A DNA stretch of 64,000 bases from Facklamia languida CCUG 37842 (GCF_000245795.1 NZ_JH601133.1:1071387-1135386); one strand, 5' to 3'; numbered from the stretch's first letter, positions 1 to 9,239 are shown. Translations and numbers: made by a program. The notes: generated by a model from the letters alone, not told the origin.

Positions 1-135
1 AAGTGACGAAGTAAGCAATTACGGAGACCTGTGCGATAGCTGTCGAAGAATGAGGAGTGAAACTACGAAATGATTCGAGACAGCGAACCGCTGAGAGTGT
101 CGTATTGATGTCGAGGAAATAAGATAATAGGCTAT
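1..135. repeat. Diverged dispersed repeat, copy A
   Basis: Bases 30-110 closely match 13291-13372 (roughly 80 percent by eye), sharing the blocks TGCGATAGCTGTCG, AGAATGAGGA, ACAGCGAACCGC and GTATTGATGTC. The last block also occurs alone at 13089-13104, at the edge of an IS3 remnant. No protein is convincing in either strand. The repeat borders the degraded left edge of the accessory region; it is probably part of an old mobile element, but its identity is unknown to me. Confidence 0.6.
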
Positions 136-395
136 AAAACCGTTGAAATCGATGGTTGGTAGCAATTTTGAAAGATGTTTTAAAATCAATTTTTTCATTA
201 AAAAACATCTTGTGGGAACATATTAATACCAAAAAACGTAGGGGTGAGTGGATAGGATAGATATTTTAGGTAGAGTGAATTAGCATTTATTTGTTATGAT
301 TAATTTGTTTCCTGTTAGGTATTATAGTAATGGAATTTGTTTCGCTTTTGACTAAGAAGAAATAGAATGATTTCAATTATGGGGATAAATGAAAA
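136..395. other. Gene-free AT-rich stretch
   Basis: I see no supportable gene here. A short inverted repeat lies around 170-210 (AAGATGTTTT and AAAACATCTT). The final bases include a GGGGAT Shine-Dalgarno-like stretch ahead of the broken cat gene. Confidence 0.4.
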
Positions 396-930
396 ATGAA
401 TTTTGAAAAAATCTATAGAGATAATTAGTTATGTAAAGAGTATTTTGAACATTATATTATAGCTGTTCCCTGCACATATAGTATGACTTTAAAATTAGAT
501 ATAACTTAAATCAAAGAAAAGAAATTGGACTTATATCTTACAATGCTTTATTATTTAACAACCATTGTGAATCGTCATTCTGAATTTAGAATGTCATTCA
601 ATAATGATAGAGAATAGGGCATATACGATGAACTGATACCTTGCTATACGATTTTCCATAAAGATACCGAAACATTTTCAAATATTTGGACAGAATGCTC
701 CGGAAAATTCTTTTCCTGTGTCAATAATACCGTGGACAACCTTTGAAGGGTTTAACTTAAATTTACAAAAAGTATACGATTACTTGAAGCCTATATTTAC
801 AATGGGAGAGTATTACGAAGAAAACCAAAGAATTATTCTTCCATTATCAATTCAAGTTCACCATGCAGTATGCGATGGATTTCACATTTGTTGTTTTGTT
901 AATAAATTACAGGAAATGATAAATAATTAG
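396..930 (+). pseudogene. Decayed chloramphenicol acetyltransferase (CatA/CatP type)
   Basis: Intact family members (about 210-220 aa) acetylate chloramphenicol with acetyl-CoA in the cytoplasm. The first part, from ATG 396, reads like the CAT N-terminus (MNFEKI, then PCTYSMT, NRHSEFR, YTIFH and WTEC) but is cut by in-frame stops after codon 10 and twice more. At about 695 the reading jumps into another frame, and about 25-30 family residues are missing. The rest (718-930) is a clean CAT C-terminus containing the catalytic HHAVCDGFH motif. The join contains AATGC, expected on both sides of the deletion, which suggests a microhomology deletion. The gene is almost certainly nonfunctional. Confidence 0.85.
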
Positions 931-1026
931 AATCCTATTTGTCTGTGGGTATGTTCCCGTTTGCAATAAAGCGAAAAAACACCATGGATATGTTCCCTTA
1001 GACGAACTGGTATTAAAAAAGGCGAT

Positions 1027-1708
1027 ATGATATTCATTCCATTGCCTCGTGCCATGTCGAACAGAGTATTTGAACATGAAAAAGAAAGCCTAGGTAGTCC
1101 TGATAGTGAGAAGTTAAAACTGAAGACTATCGTATATATCAAGGAAGTTGGACTTGAAGTTGAAAAGATAATTATAAATTCAAACTTAACCGCAGAAGAG
1201 GAGTTTGCGGCAGAGGCATCCCTGATCAATGTATTCAACTATGTTAGTGATACAGGACTTACAAACATTGGTGCTAGGCATCATTCATCAGAGGCCTTAA
1301 TGGTTGATGAGTATGAAAGAATAAATGGTGCTGTTGAACTTGAAGTAAAAGACATCAAGCACAGAATTCTTGTTATAAAAATAAACAGGATTTACCACAG
1401 AGGCATGGATGAGAAGGTATTATATGATGCTGTTCTTGGTGTCGGGAGGGCATCAAAAGAAAAAGTAAAGACAATTGAGTATGTTTTCTGTGTTTATAAT
1501 TTACTGATTGTGGCTGTGTATAAGCCATCAGAGTGGTTTGTTTGTAAAGAGGCAAAGGACAGGCTTCCAAGACAGGATATTGTTCTTACACTGAAAACTG
1601 AAAATAGATTATTTTTTTGTGGATGAAAAATATGAGCAGGGATTTCCGTTGGATGAGAATGAAGAGTTCTACATTGGAAAGTCGATAGCCGGACTGAAGT
1701 TAAATTAG
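1027..1708 (+). pseudogene. Frameshifted GIY-YIG (LEM-3-like) protein remnant
   Basis: The reading resembles bacterial proteins with a LEM-3-like GIY-YIG nuclease domain, recalled rather than searched. The likely catalytic-Glu helix is AAEASLIN at about residues 63-70. The N-terminal GIY and YIG strands are missing or unrecognisable, so the 5' end is probably truncated. The frame ends early at 1626 because of a T7 run at about 1611-1617; removing one T restores reading through VDEKYEQGFPLDENEEFYIG to a stop at 1706-1708. Its position between a broken cat gene and the Bce module suggests an eroding mobile-element passenger. A sequencing error in the T run is an alternative. Confidence 0.6.
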
Positions 1709-1794
1709 TCGGTACAGAATCCGATTAAGTATTTGAATCCATGGTAGAGAGAAAAAATCAAATTTATCATTTATTAAGGAGGGCATAGAATTCA

Positions 1795-2457
1795 ATGAAA
1801 ATATATATTATTGAGGACGACAAAGTCCTTAGAACAGAATTAATGAAATTACTGAATTCATATGGCTATGAATGTGCTTATAGTGATGACTGGCAGAATA
1901 TCATACAGTTAGCATTGCAGGAATCTCCTGATCTGATACTTCTGGATATTAACCTGCCACTATTTGATGGATTTCATATCTGTCGGGAGATACGCAAGCA
2001 ATCAGAAGTTCCGATCATTGTTGTTACTAGCCACAGCACTGATATGGATGAGTTGATGAGCATGAATCTTGGTGCAGATGATTTTGTTACCAAGCCATAT
2101 AACACACAAATACTAATTGCCCATATTGCTGCACTTTTAAAACGCAGTGTAGCTACTACTGCTTTGCAATCTACAGAGTACAATGGCGTAACATTTCAGC
2201 AGGCAAAAGGCATCATTACTTTTGAAGGCAACAGTTCAGAACTTACTAAGAACGAAATGAAGATTTTATCTGTGCTGCTTAAGAATATAGGTAAGATTGT
2301 TTCACGAGATGAGCTAATAAACGAATTATGGCAGTCAGATGAATTTGTGGATGACAACACATTGACAGTGAATGTGAACCGCCTGCGAAAAAAGCTTGAA
2401 TACATCGGTGCAAAAAATTTTATCACAACAAAACGTGGTATGGGGTATTTGATATGA
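1795..2457 (+). CDS. OmpR/PhoB-family response regulator, BceR-like
   Basis: Cytoplasmic transcription factor, 220 aa. The N-terminal receiver domain has acidic residues E7/D8/D9, phosphoacceptor D51 in LLDINLP and the conserved lysine in FVTKPY. The C-terminal winged helix (about residues 125-220) ends with the typical KRGMGYLI. It overlaps the kinase gene by four bases (ATGA), so the two are translationally coupled. With the downstream BceAB-type transporter it fits a regulator responding to cell-wall-active peptide antibiotics. A strong GGAGGG site lies about 8 bases upstream of the ATG. The exact ligand cannot be read from sequence. Confidence 0.9.
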   Translation: MKIYIIEDDKVLRTELMKLLNSYGYECAYSDDWQNIIQLALQESPDLILLDINLPLFDGFHICREIRKQSEVPIIVVTSHSTDMDELMSMNLGADDFVTKPYNTQILIAHIAALLKRSVATTALQSTEYNGVTFQQAKGIITFEGNSSELTKNEMKILSVLLKNIGKIVSRDELINELWQSDEFVDDNTLTVNVNRLRKKLEYIGAKNFITTKRGMGYLI

Positions 2458-3464
2458 AACTCTCGATATTTTTGAAAGATAAGTGGATTTTTCTTTTATC
2501 GCAGACAGCAATTATCCTGTTTTTGGCATTGCTCCTGAATACAATGAAAATTAGCAACGCAGCTATCGCTCTTGTTTGCATTTGTTTTTGCTTTATAACT
2601 GTTGTTTCGCTTATATTGGAGTATCTTCAAAAGAATTGCTTTTACAGACAGCTGTATCAGAATCTGGATGCGATGGAGAAAAAACATTATATTTCTTCCG
2701 TGATAGAGGAAGCGGGTTTTACAGAGGGTGCGCTCCTGATAGATGTGCTGAAACAGACAACAAAATCCATGAATGATGAAATCGCCTCCTATCGTCGGAT
2801 GAATACTGAATATCAGGATTATATTGAAACATGGATACATGAAATTAAGATTCCGATTTCCTGTATTGATCTGATTTGTGAAAACAATAAGGGGGAAATG
2901 GCTTCCGGTGTGAAAGAGGAGCTTTCCAGAATCGATGACTATGTGGAGCAGGCTCTTTATTATGCTCGTAGCACCAATTTGGAAAAAGATTACATGATTA
3001 GAGAAATCAATCTGGATAATCTGGTAAAGGGAACGCTCAAAAAATATTCCAAGCAACTCATTGCCGCAAAAGCGACTCCGACCTTTGATAACCTTTCTCA
3101 AACAGTATACGGTGATGCGAAATGGCTGGAATTCGTTCTGGGGCAGTTAATCGCCAACAGCATAAAATACAAAAAGGATACGCTTATGCTGACATTTTCT
3201 GCATGTGAGGAACAGGATCATGTTCTGTTGTATGTTTCGGATGACGGTATAGGTATTCAGGAAAGTGAATTGCCACGTATATTTGAAAAGGGATTTACCG
3301 GAACAAACGGAAGAAGTTATGCAAAAACCACCGGAATCGGCTTGTATCTGTGTAGGAAGCTCTGTAATAAGATGCATTTGTCTATTTCTGCGTCCTCTGC
3401 CAACGGGCAGGGCACAACTATACAGATTACTTTTCCAACGGATTCAAGATTGCTTTTAGAATAA
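2454..3464 (+). CDS. Sensor histidine kinase, BceS-like (intramembrane sensing)
   Basis: 336-aa kinase with two N-terminal membrane helices (about residues 12-30 and 35-57) and almost no extracellular loop, the layout of intramembrane-sensing kinases that read the state of a partner ABC transporter. The phosphoacceptor histidine lies in ETWIHEIKIPIS (about residue 130). The ATPase domain has an N box (LIANSIKY), G1 (DDGIGI), F box and G2 (TGIGLYL). It partners the overlapping response regulator. In known Bce systems flux through BceAB activates the kinase, and a BceAB-like pair lies downstream here. Confidence 0.9.
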   Translation: MKLSIFLKDKWIFLLSQTAIILFLALLLNTMKISNAAIALVCICFCFITVVSLILEYLQKNCFYRQLYQNLDAMEKKHYISSVIEEAGFTEGALLIDVLKQTTKSMNDEIASYRRMNTEYQDYIETWIHEIKIPISCIDLICENNKGEMASGVKEELSRIDDYVEQALYYARSTNLEKDYMIREINLDNLVKGTLKKYSKQLIAAKATPTFDNLSQTVYGDAKWLEFVLGQLIANSIKYKKDTLMLTFSACEEQDHVLLYVSDDGIGIQESELPRIFEKGFTGTNGRSYAKTTGIGLYLCRKLCNKMHLSISASSANGQGTTIQITFPTDSRLLLE

Positions 3465-3482
3465 GAAAGTGTAAACAATATT

Positions 3483-3512
3483 AGCGGACTACCATAGTGG
3501 GTCCGCTTTCTT
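3483..3512 (+). terminator. Rho-independent terminator after the two-component pair
   Basis: A perfect 7-bp stem (AGCGGAC with GTCCGCT), 11-base loop and short T-rich tail (TTCTT) lie 19 bases after the kinase stop. It separates the regulatory pair from the lipoprotein/ABC genes. Confidence 0.65.
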
Positions 3513-3536
3513 ACAATCTTAATGTGACAATTTTGT

Positions 3537-3559
3537 TCGTTTTATGTAAGATAAAACGA
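3537..3559. promoter_or_regulatory. Palindromic operator candidate
   Basis: A perfect 9-bp inverted repeat, TCGTTTTAT and ATAAAACGA, is separated by GTAAG. It lies about 100 bases upstream of the lipoprotein gene, in the intergenic region expected to hold the promoter for the transporter operon. It could be the response-regulator site or a second hairpin; the assignment is inference. Confidence 0.4.
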
Positions 3560-3656
3560 TTTTAACTTATCGTGAACTCCAATATACTATAACTGATGAT
3601 ACGGTTGTGAAGTAACGGGTCTTTCATATTCTTATATTTATTTTGGAGGTAATGTC

Positions 3657-4022
3657 ATGAAAAGTAAAATTACAATTATTTCATGCGTTGTGTTGTGTAT
3701 TGTTGCATTGAACGGATGTGGAAAAGTAGAAAAATACAGCAAGGCTGAGCAAGAAGCCATTAAGGCTGCAAATTCTATAGTGGGGGAAAAGTACAAAATA
3801 GAAATCGACGAGAGCAAATACTTGTATTCCGTTGGTAAGCAACTGTCAGAAAATGAGTTTGTGGATCTGGATAATGATACCGTTCAAGAAAATCAATATC
3901 AGAATGTTATTTCGGTTTCTGCAATGAATAACCGTCCGGATAAAAAGGATGAAATCTTATCATTCGCAGTGATATACAATAAACAGACAAAAGATATTAT
4001 TTTGAACAATGTTAACAGGTAG
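3657..4022 (+). CDS. Small putative lipoprotein
   Basis: 121 aa. A basic N-terminus and hydrophobic stretch end in LNGCGK, a plausible lipobox with Cys at about position 21, so the mature protein is probably lipid-anchored on the outer face of the membrane. The rest is hydrophilic and matches no domain I recognise. A GGAGG site lies 8 bases before the ATG. It is the first gene after the terminator and likely begins the operon leading to the ABC transporter. A role in antibiotic-peptide sensing or resistance is suggested only by context. Confidence 0.7.
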   Translation: MKSKITIISCVVLCIVALNGCGKVEKYSKAEQEAIKAANSIVGEKYKIEIDESKYLYSVGKQLSENEFVDLDNDTVQENQYQNVISVSAMNNRPDKKDEILSFAVIYNKQTKDIILNNVNR

Positions 4023-4029
4023 GGGGAAT

Positions 4030-4785
4030 ATGGTGAAACGGTTTAATGGATTTCAATTGAAACTATTTATGGCAATGCTTATGGTTCTTGATCATTTAGA
4101 TCATATTCCGGGACTTTTACCACCATGGTGGGCAGAAAGCTTTCATGTCATAACAAGATGTGTTGCACCGTTTTTTGGTTACATGGCAGTCGAAGGCTTT
4201 CTTAATACCCGAAACAGACTGAAATACAATGGGCGTCTGTTTTTGTGGGCAGGCATTATGTTTTCGGGTAACTTTGGAGTGAACCATCTGTTAAATGTAG
4301 ATTCACTGACAATTTATAATAATATTTTCTTTACATTGGCGATGGGAGTGCTTGCATTAAACGTATGGTGCTATCCTGTCAAAAGTGAGAAGATCAGTCC
4401 GAAAGTAATATTAGCATTGCGTATTCTGATTGCAGTTCCGATTACTGTTTATGCATGTGTAGCATGTGAAGGCGGCCAGGTTGTCGTTCCATTTATGTTC
4501 ATTTGTTATTTTTTGCGTAATAAAGTAAATATTCGAAATATTGCTATTTGTGTGTTGTCTGTATTGCTGTTCATTACAACTTTTGAGATTTATCCATCTA
4601 TGGACACAACCATAAAGATGATGATGTTCAACAGTGACTGGTTGGTTTTCACAGCACTTTTATTTATGCAATTATACAATGGTGAACGAGGACCAAAAAC
4701 AAAATTCAGTAAATACTTTTTCTATGTGTTCTATCCGGCACATTTGTGGATATTAGCATTAATAGGATATTTTGTGACTGTTTGA
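4030..4785 (+). CDS. TraX-family integral membrane protein
   Basis: About 251 aa with roughly eight hydrophobic segments. The N-terminus (FQLKLFMAMLMVLDHLDH) and following RCVAPFFGYMAVEGF are typical of the TraX/acyltransferase-like family. In F plasmid TraX N-acetylates pilin; chromosomal Firmicute relatives have unknown substrates. I chose the ATG at 4030 because AGGGGGAA lies just upstream and the longer frame overlaps the previous gene. Its position inside a Bce-type module suggests a cell-envelope modification role, but that is inference. Confidence 0.75.
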   Translation: MVKRFNGFQLKLFMAMLMVLDHLDHIPGLLPPWWAESFHVITRCVAPFFGYMAVEGFLNTRNRLKYNGRLFLWAGIMFSGNFGVNHLLNVDSLTIYNNIFFTLAMGVLALNVWCYPVKSEKISPKVILALRILIAVPITVYACVACEGGQVVVPFMFICYFLRNKVNIRNIAICVLSVLLFITTFEIYPSMDTTIKMMMFNSDWLVFTALLFMQLYNGERGPKTKFSKYFFYVFYPAHLWILALIGYFVTV

Positions 4786-4806
4786 GGAGGAAGTTGTTAT
4801 GAAAAG

Positions 4807-5016
4807 ATGGTTTGTTCAATTAGTTTTGCTATATTGGCTATAGTTTGTGTTATAGGATATCGTCTAATGGGCGGTGCCAGAGTTCTTGCGGATGGAACAT
4901 TACAGGAGCCGTTTTTCCTGATTCCGCTCGGGTGGATATTCGCAGTTGCATCTATCCTCTCGTTTGTAGTCACATTCATTTTTAAGGTTAGAAAAACAAA
5001 GAAGGACCAGAAATAA
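4807..5016 (+). CDS. Small DUF3955-like membrane protein
   Basis: 69 aa with two transmembrane helices (about residues 3-18 and 40-58) around a short loop containing LQEPFFLIPLG, which resembles DUF3955 proteins. The start is uncertain: the strong GAGGAGG site at 4784-4790 is spaced for an ATG at 4799, which opens a different frame and stops after 14 codons, while the frame encoding this protein has its first ATG at 4807, too far from that site. A small indel near 4802-4806 would reconcile the two. It ends one base before the ATPase gene. Confidence 0.55.
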   Translation: MVCSISFAILAIVCVIGYRLMGGARVLADGTLQEPFFLIPLGWIFAVASILSFVVTFIFKVRKTKKDQK

Positions 5017-5017
5017 A

Positions 5018-5782
5018 ATGACAAATATATTGAAAGTAGAACATCTTGAAAAATATTATGGAAATAAAGGCAACATTACACGTGCCATTGACGACATCAG
5101 CTTTGATGTTGCAGAGGGTGAATTCATCGGCATCATGGGAGCATCCGGTAGTGGAAAAACCACACTTTTGAACTGTATTTCAACCATTGACAGTGCTACG
5201 GCAGGACATATTTATCTTGAGGGAGAAGATATTACAACACTGAAATCTGCACAGCTGGAACAGTTCCGTAGAGAAAAATTAGGTTTTATTTTTCAGGACT
5301 TTAATCTTTTGGATACGCTAACAGCATTTGAAAATATCGCACTTGCACTTACTATTATGAAAGTTCCGGCAAAAGAGATTGAGACAAGAGTACAGAAAGT
5401 GGCTGAACTTCTGAATATCACCGATGTACTTTCCAAACATCCGTATCAGATGTCTGGAGGGCAAAGACAACGTGTCGCTTCTGCCAGAGCAATCGTTACA
5501 AATCCTTCTATGATTTTGGCAGATGAACCGACCGGTGCTCTGGATTCCAAGTCTGCTCGTATGCTTTTGGAGAGATTCCGAAAACTGAACGAGGAAATAC
5601 ATGCAACGATTCTTATGGTAACTCACGATGCTTTCACAGCAAGTTACTGCAAGAGAATTCTATTTATCAAAGATGGAAAAATCTTCAATGAACTGATCCG
5701 TGGCACAGAAAGCCGCAAGGAGTTTTTTGACAAAATTATGGAAGTAATCGCCCTTTTGGGAGGTGACCTGAATGCTGAGTAA
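5018..5782 (+). CDS. ABC transporter ATP-binding protein, BceA-like
   Basis: 254-aa cytoplasmic ATPase of the MacB/LolD/BceA type. It shows Walker A GASGSGKTT, a Q loop (FQDFNLLD), signature MSGGQRQRV, Walker B MILADEPTGALDS and the switch histidine (VTHD). It overlaps the permease gene by 11 bases, so the two are co-translated. With the FtsX-like permease it would act on lipid-II-binding peptide antibiotics such as bacitracin, as characterised BceAB pairs do. Substrate specificity is inferred from family only. Confidence 0.9.
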   Translation: MTNILKVEHLEKYYGNKGNITRAIDDISFDVAEGEFIGIMGASGSGKTTLLNCISTIDSATAGHIYLEGEDITTLKSAQLEQFRREKLGFIFQDFNLLDTLTAFENIALALTIMKVPAKEIETRVQKVAELLNITDVLSKHPYQMSGGQRQRVASARAIVTNPSMILADEPTGALDSKSARMLLERFRKLNEEIHATILMVTHDAFTASYCKRILFIKDGKIFNELIRGTESRKEFFDKIMEVIALLGGDLNAE

Positions 5783-7760
5783 ACTGGCTTTTAAAAATGC
5801 ATCAAAAAGCATCAGGGACTATGCAGTATATTTCTTTACCCTGGTTCTTGCTGTCTGCATTTTTTACATGTTTAATTCTATTTATGAACAGAAGGACATC
5901 ATGGTAGTTACGGAAACAACTGTTGAGTCCATGAAAACATTGAGGCAGATACTGTCATATATTTCTGTTTTTGTAGCTGTTGTTTTAGGATTTTTGATTG
6001 TTTATGCTAACAATTTTTTTGTACGGCGACGTAAAAAAGAACTTGGTGTTTATATGACGTTGGGAATGAGTAAACGAAATATTTCTATGATTCTTATGTT
6101 GGAAACATCGTTCATGGCATGTATGGCATTAGTAATAGGGCTGTTGCTTGGAATATTTGGCTCTCAGATGATGTCTGTTTTTACCGCAAAAATATTTGAG
6201 GCTGATCTTTCTGCATATCGATTTGTATTTGCACCCGATGCCGCAGTTAAAATTGTGATCAATTTTGGTGTAATATTTTTAGTGGTTATGCTCTTAAATA
6301 CAATCGCAATTGGAAAATACAAGCTGATTGATTTGCTATATGGTGGAAGAAAAAATGAGACTATAAGAATGAAGAACATGAAAACTGCAATGATGGTATT
6401 TGCAGCCTCCATACTATGCCTTGCTGTCGCATATGTACTCATTCTGAATAATGGAATCATTCATGTCAATCTGTATTTTTCACTCTCAATTATTTTGGGA
6501 ACCGTAGGGACGCTGCTGTTCTTTTGGTCTCTATCCGGTATTCTCGTAAAGGTTATGCAGCGGAACAAAAGACTTTATTTTAAACAGCTCAATATGTTTG
6601 TTGTGCGTCAGTTTTCCAGTAAGATTAATACGAATTTTGTATCGCTTTCTGTTGTCTGCATAGTTCTGCTGCTGGTCATCGGAATCTTTTCCACCGGGTA
6701 CAGTATGCAGAACATTTTGTCAACACAGCTGCGTGCGGAAATACCATATGAGTATAGTGTTATAGACTATAATAATGGCGAATCGGATACGATTTTAAGC
6801 CGACTGCCGTCTGAAATCAAGGACAGCAGCATGATTAAGGACAGCTATGAATGCGTGGAAGGTACTATGGCAGAGGGAAAGGCATATTATAAGGATTACG
6901 ATGTTAAGATACCAGAAACGCCGTCTGCATATGGATATGGAGATTTACCCCTGACATTTGTAAGTCTGTCGGATTATAATGGTTTACGAAAATTACAAGG
7001 CATGGATGAGGTTGATTTATCAGAAAATAACTATAGAATCTTATATGATAAAGAAAATGTCCCTGGACTTGCAGAACAATTTTATGATAAAAATATCAAT
7101 CTTACTATTGACGAAAATGTACTTTCTCCGGCGAAAGAAGCTGAAGAATTTACCATGTCAAATAGTGGCATGGGTCAAATCATATTTGTAGTCGCAGATA
7201 AATGGATGAAAAATATGAATGTCGATACGATGATATGGAATGTACAGTGTGTGAATGAAGATGCAGCAAAAGAATTTGGTACATTGCTGGATAATTATAG
7301 CAAAAAGAGCGAAAGAGAATCTGCCTTTGTGCATTATATAGGTAAGCAGCAGTTATATAAATCTTCGGTTACTACAAAGGCAATCATAGCATTTCTGGCA
7401 ATTTACCTTGGTATTGTATTTATGATAGCCTGTGCAGCAATTCTTGCTATTCAGCAGCTATCTGAAGCTTCTGATAATGTAGAACGATACAATCTACTAA
7501 AAAAACTGGGTGTAGAACGACGTGAACTGAATCATGCACTATTCATCCAAATTCTTAGTTATTTTCTGCTTCCGCTTTTACTGGCAGTTATTCATTCAGT
7601 TGTTGGCTTGACGGTGGCAAGCCGTGAAGTTATCAAGGTGTTTGGAGATATGAATGTAGCATCCACGATCTTTGCAACATCGGTATTTATTGTATTAGTG
7701 TATGGAAGCTATTTCCTGCTGACATATGTGGGAAGTAAAAGCGTTATTAACAAAGGATAG
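5772..7760 (+). CDS. ABC transporter permease, BceB-like (FtsX domains)
   Basis: 662-aa membrane protein with the BceB layout: one N-terminal helix, a three-helix FtsX-like block (about residues 55-185), further helices to about 305, a large extracellular domain of about 200 residues (roughly 310-520) and a C-terminal helix block. RRRKKELGVYMTLGM after the second helix is typical of the family. The large extracellular domain is the part linked to peptide sensing and kinase contact. The gene is intact; an ISL3 element inserted only about 20 bases after its stop codon. Confidence 0.9.
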   Translation: MLSKLAFKNASKSIRDYAVYFFTLVLAVCIFYMFNSIYEQKDIMVVTETTVESMKTLRQILSYISVFVAVVLGFLIVYANNFFVRRRKKELGVYMTLGMSKRNISMILMLETSFMACMALVIGLLLGIFGSQMMSVFTAKIFEADLSAYRFVFAPDAAVKIVINFGVIFLVVMLLNTIAIGKYKLIDLLYGGRKNETIRMKNMKTAMMVFAASILCLAVAYVLILNNGIIHVNLYFSLSIILGTVGTLLFFWSLSGILVKVMQRNKRLYFKQLNMFVVRQFSSKINTNFVSLSVVCIVLLLVIGIFSTGYSMQNILSTQLRAEIPYEYSVIDYNNGESDTILSRLPSEIKDSSMIKDSYECVEGTMAEGKAYYKDYDVKIPETPSAYGYGDLPLTFVSLSDYNGLRKLQGMDEVDLSENNYRILYDKENVPGLAEQFYDKNINLTIDENVLSPAKEAEEFTMSNSGMGQIIFVVADKWMKNMNVDTMIWNVQCVNEDAAKEFGTLLDNYSKKSERESAFVHYIGKQQLYKSSVTTKAIIAFLAIYLGIVFMIACAAILAIQQLSEASDNVERYNLLKKLGVERRELNHALFIQILSYFLLPLLLAVIHSVVGLTVASREVIKVFGDMNVASTIFATSVFIVLVYGSYFLLTYVGSKSVINKG

Positions 7761-7778
7761 TAGTAAGGCAGATATATG

Positions 7779-9239
7779 GGCTCTTTGTCAAATAGGGTTG
7801 ATGGTATTGAAAGTAGACTAAGCAACAAGTTGTTGCTTGGTCTCTTTTTCTTTTCTTCCTGACACATACAGTCGCGATATTAAAAGAATGCGGTTCTTGA
7901 AATGAGTATCCTTACGGTAGCCATAGGCATTGCGTTTAAGGACTTTAATTTTATTATTAATCCCTTCGATTGGGCCATTGGTAATGGTTGGATGGTCAAA
8001 GGTGTTGGAAATATAAGGCTGGAATTTCCTAAAGGTTCTTAAAACCCTTCTTAATCCAGGCGCGAGATGCTGGTTAGGTGCTTGATGAAGCGACATCATA
8101 AACTGATCGTAATCAGACTTTTCTAGGGCACAACGAAGGTCTTGAACCATCCGATACGATTCTTTAAAGACTTGATTTTGATCTAAGAGATAATCGACGA
8201 TATGACCAGTATTCGTTAAAGAATCAAAGAGGGTAAACCGCCTGTAATGTGTGTGGTCAAGGTCTGTCTCCTTCTTTAAAAACAGTTTCCAATACCGCTT
8301 CAGCTTATTATAGAGCCACCGATCGTGGTATTTGACCTGATACATCCAATGGATACGATACCGATTTAATTCAAGATTAAGGGATTGAACGATGTGGAAG
8401 CAATCAATAATAATGGAGGCATTAGGAAAGAGTTGACGGATCAATTCGATGTAGGGAGTGTACATATCGATACAAATGGTTTGGACCTTTTTTCGTTCTT
8501 TGCGACTATAACGGTAAAAGTAGGCCTTCAAGTATCTTAAACGTCGATCCTCTACGACATCAATGACTTGGTGGTCGGTGGCATCACAGAAGATAAAACT
8601 CATGGCCCCATTCACCGTTCGTGTGGACTTAAATTCATCAAAACAAAGATGTTTGGGGAGTGTCGTTGGCCTTTTACGGACTGCGGAAGAGAATGTATCC
8701 ACCACCCGACGGACTGTATGAATTGAAACATACGTTTGATCGGCGATCGACTTTTCTGAATAGGTTCTGGTGGCTAAGCTAGCAATCTTTTGTTTGGTGG
8801 CTCTTGAGATGGAGCAGTTCCTCTCCACAAGTTGTGTCTGTGCAGTGAATGAATAGTGACATTGTTTACAGAGGAAGCGCTGTTTATTGAGAATGAGATA
8901 ACTCGCTTGGCCAGCGGATTCGAGGTAGGTAACTTTAGAAGGACGGAAACCATTCTTAACGACACAACCTTCATGGTGACACTTTGGACAGGTATGAACA
9001 GGATAGGTGAGTGAACAGTGGATATAGAGCTTATTGTCTTGTTCTTGAACAGAATCTGGGGAAAACTGGATATTTAGGTCTTTAATATTAAGGAGTTTTC
9101 TTATATCATTAGTCATGCACAGGGTCCTTTCTGTTTTTGGTTAGCACTTTAAATATATCGGACTTCTGTGTTTTTGTGTATTCAAAAATAGGGTTGAAGG
9201 AAGATTTTTTCTTCCATCAACCCTATAAATTATAGAACC
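7779..9239 (-). mobile_element. ISL3-family insertion sequence
   Basis: The element contains one transposase gene read leftward. The left end begins GGCTCTTTGTCAAATAGGG and the right end, read inward from 9239, begins GGTTCTATAATTTATAGGG; both continue into TTGATGG, giving an imperfect terminal inverted repeat. No matching target duplication is obvious. The right end also carries an internal hairpin (9191-9223, GGGTTGAAGGAAG with CTTCCATCAACCC), and ATTATAGAACC is duplicated at its border, so the exact boundary could be about 14 bases further right. Confidence 0.75.
7818..9116 (-). CDS. ISL3-family transposase
   Basis: 432 aa, a normal length for the family and apparently intact. The N-terminal zinc-ribbon region has CPKCHHEGC and a second pair CKQCHY, followed by a helix-turn-helix (about residues 108-140) and a DDE-type domain (acidic residues in CFDEFKS, IDMYTPYI and IIDCFHIV). 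TNGPIEGINNKIKVLKRNAYGYR near the C-terminus is characteristic. It would catalyse movement of the surrounding element. Confidence 0.92.
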   Translation of the reverse strand: MTNDIRKLLNIKDLNIQFSPDSVQEQDNKLYIHCSLTYPVHTCPKCHHEGCVVKNGFRPSKVTYLESAGQASYLILNKQRFLCKQCHYSFTAQTQLVERNCSISRATKQKIASLATRTYSEKSIADQTYVSIHTVRRVVDTFSSAVRKRPTTLPKHLCFDEFKSTRTVNGAMSFIFCDATDHQVIDVVEDRRLRYLKAYFYRYSRKERKKVQTICIDMYTPYIELIRQLFPNASIIIDCFHIVQSLNLELNRYRIHWMYQVKYHDRWLYNKLKRYWKLFLKKETDLDHTHYRRFTLFDSLTNTGHIVDYLLDQNQVFKESYRMVQDLRCALEKSDYDQFMMSLHQAPNQHLAPGLRRVLRTFRKFQPYISNTFDHPTITNGPIEGINNKIKVLKRNAYGYRKDTHFKNRILLISRLYVSGRKEKETKQQLVA

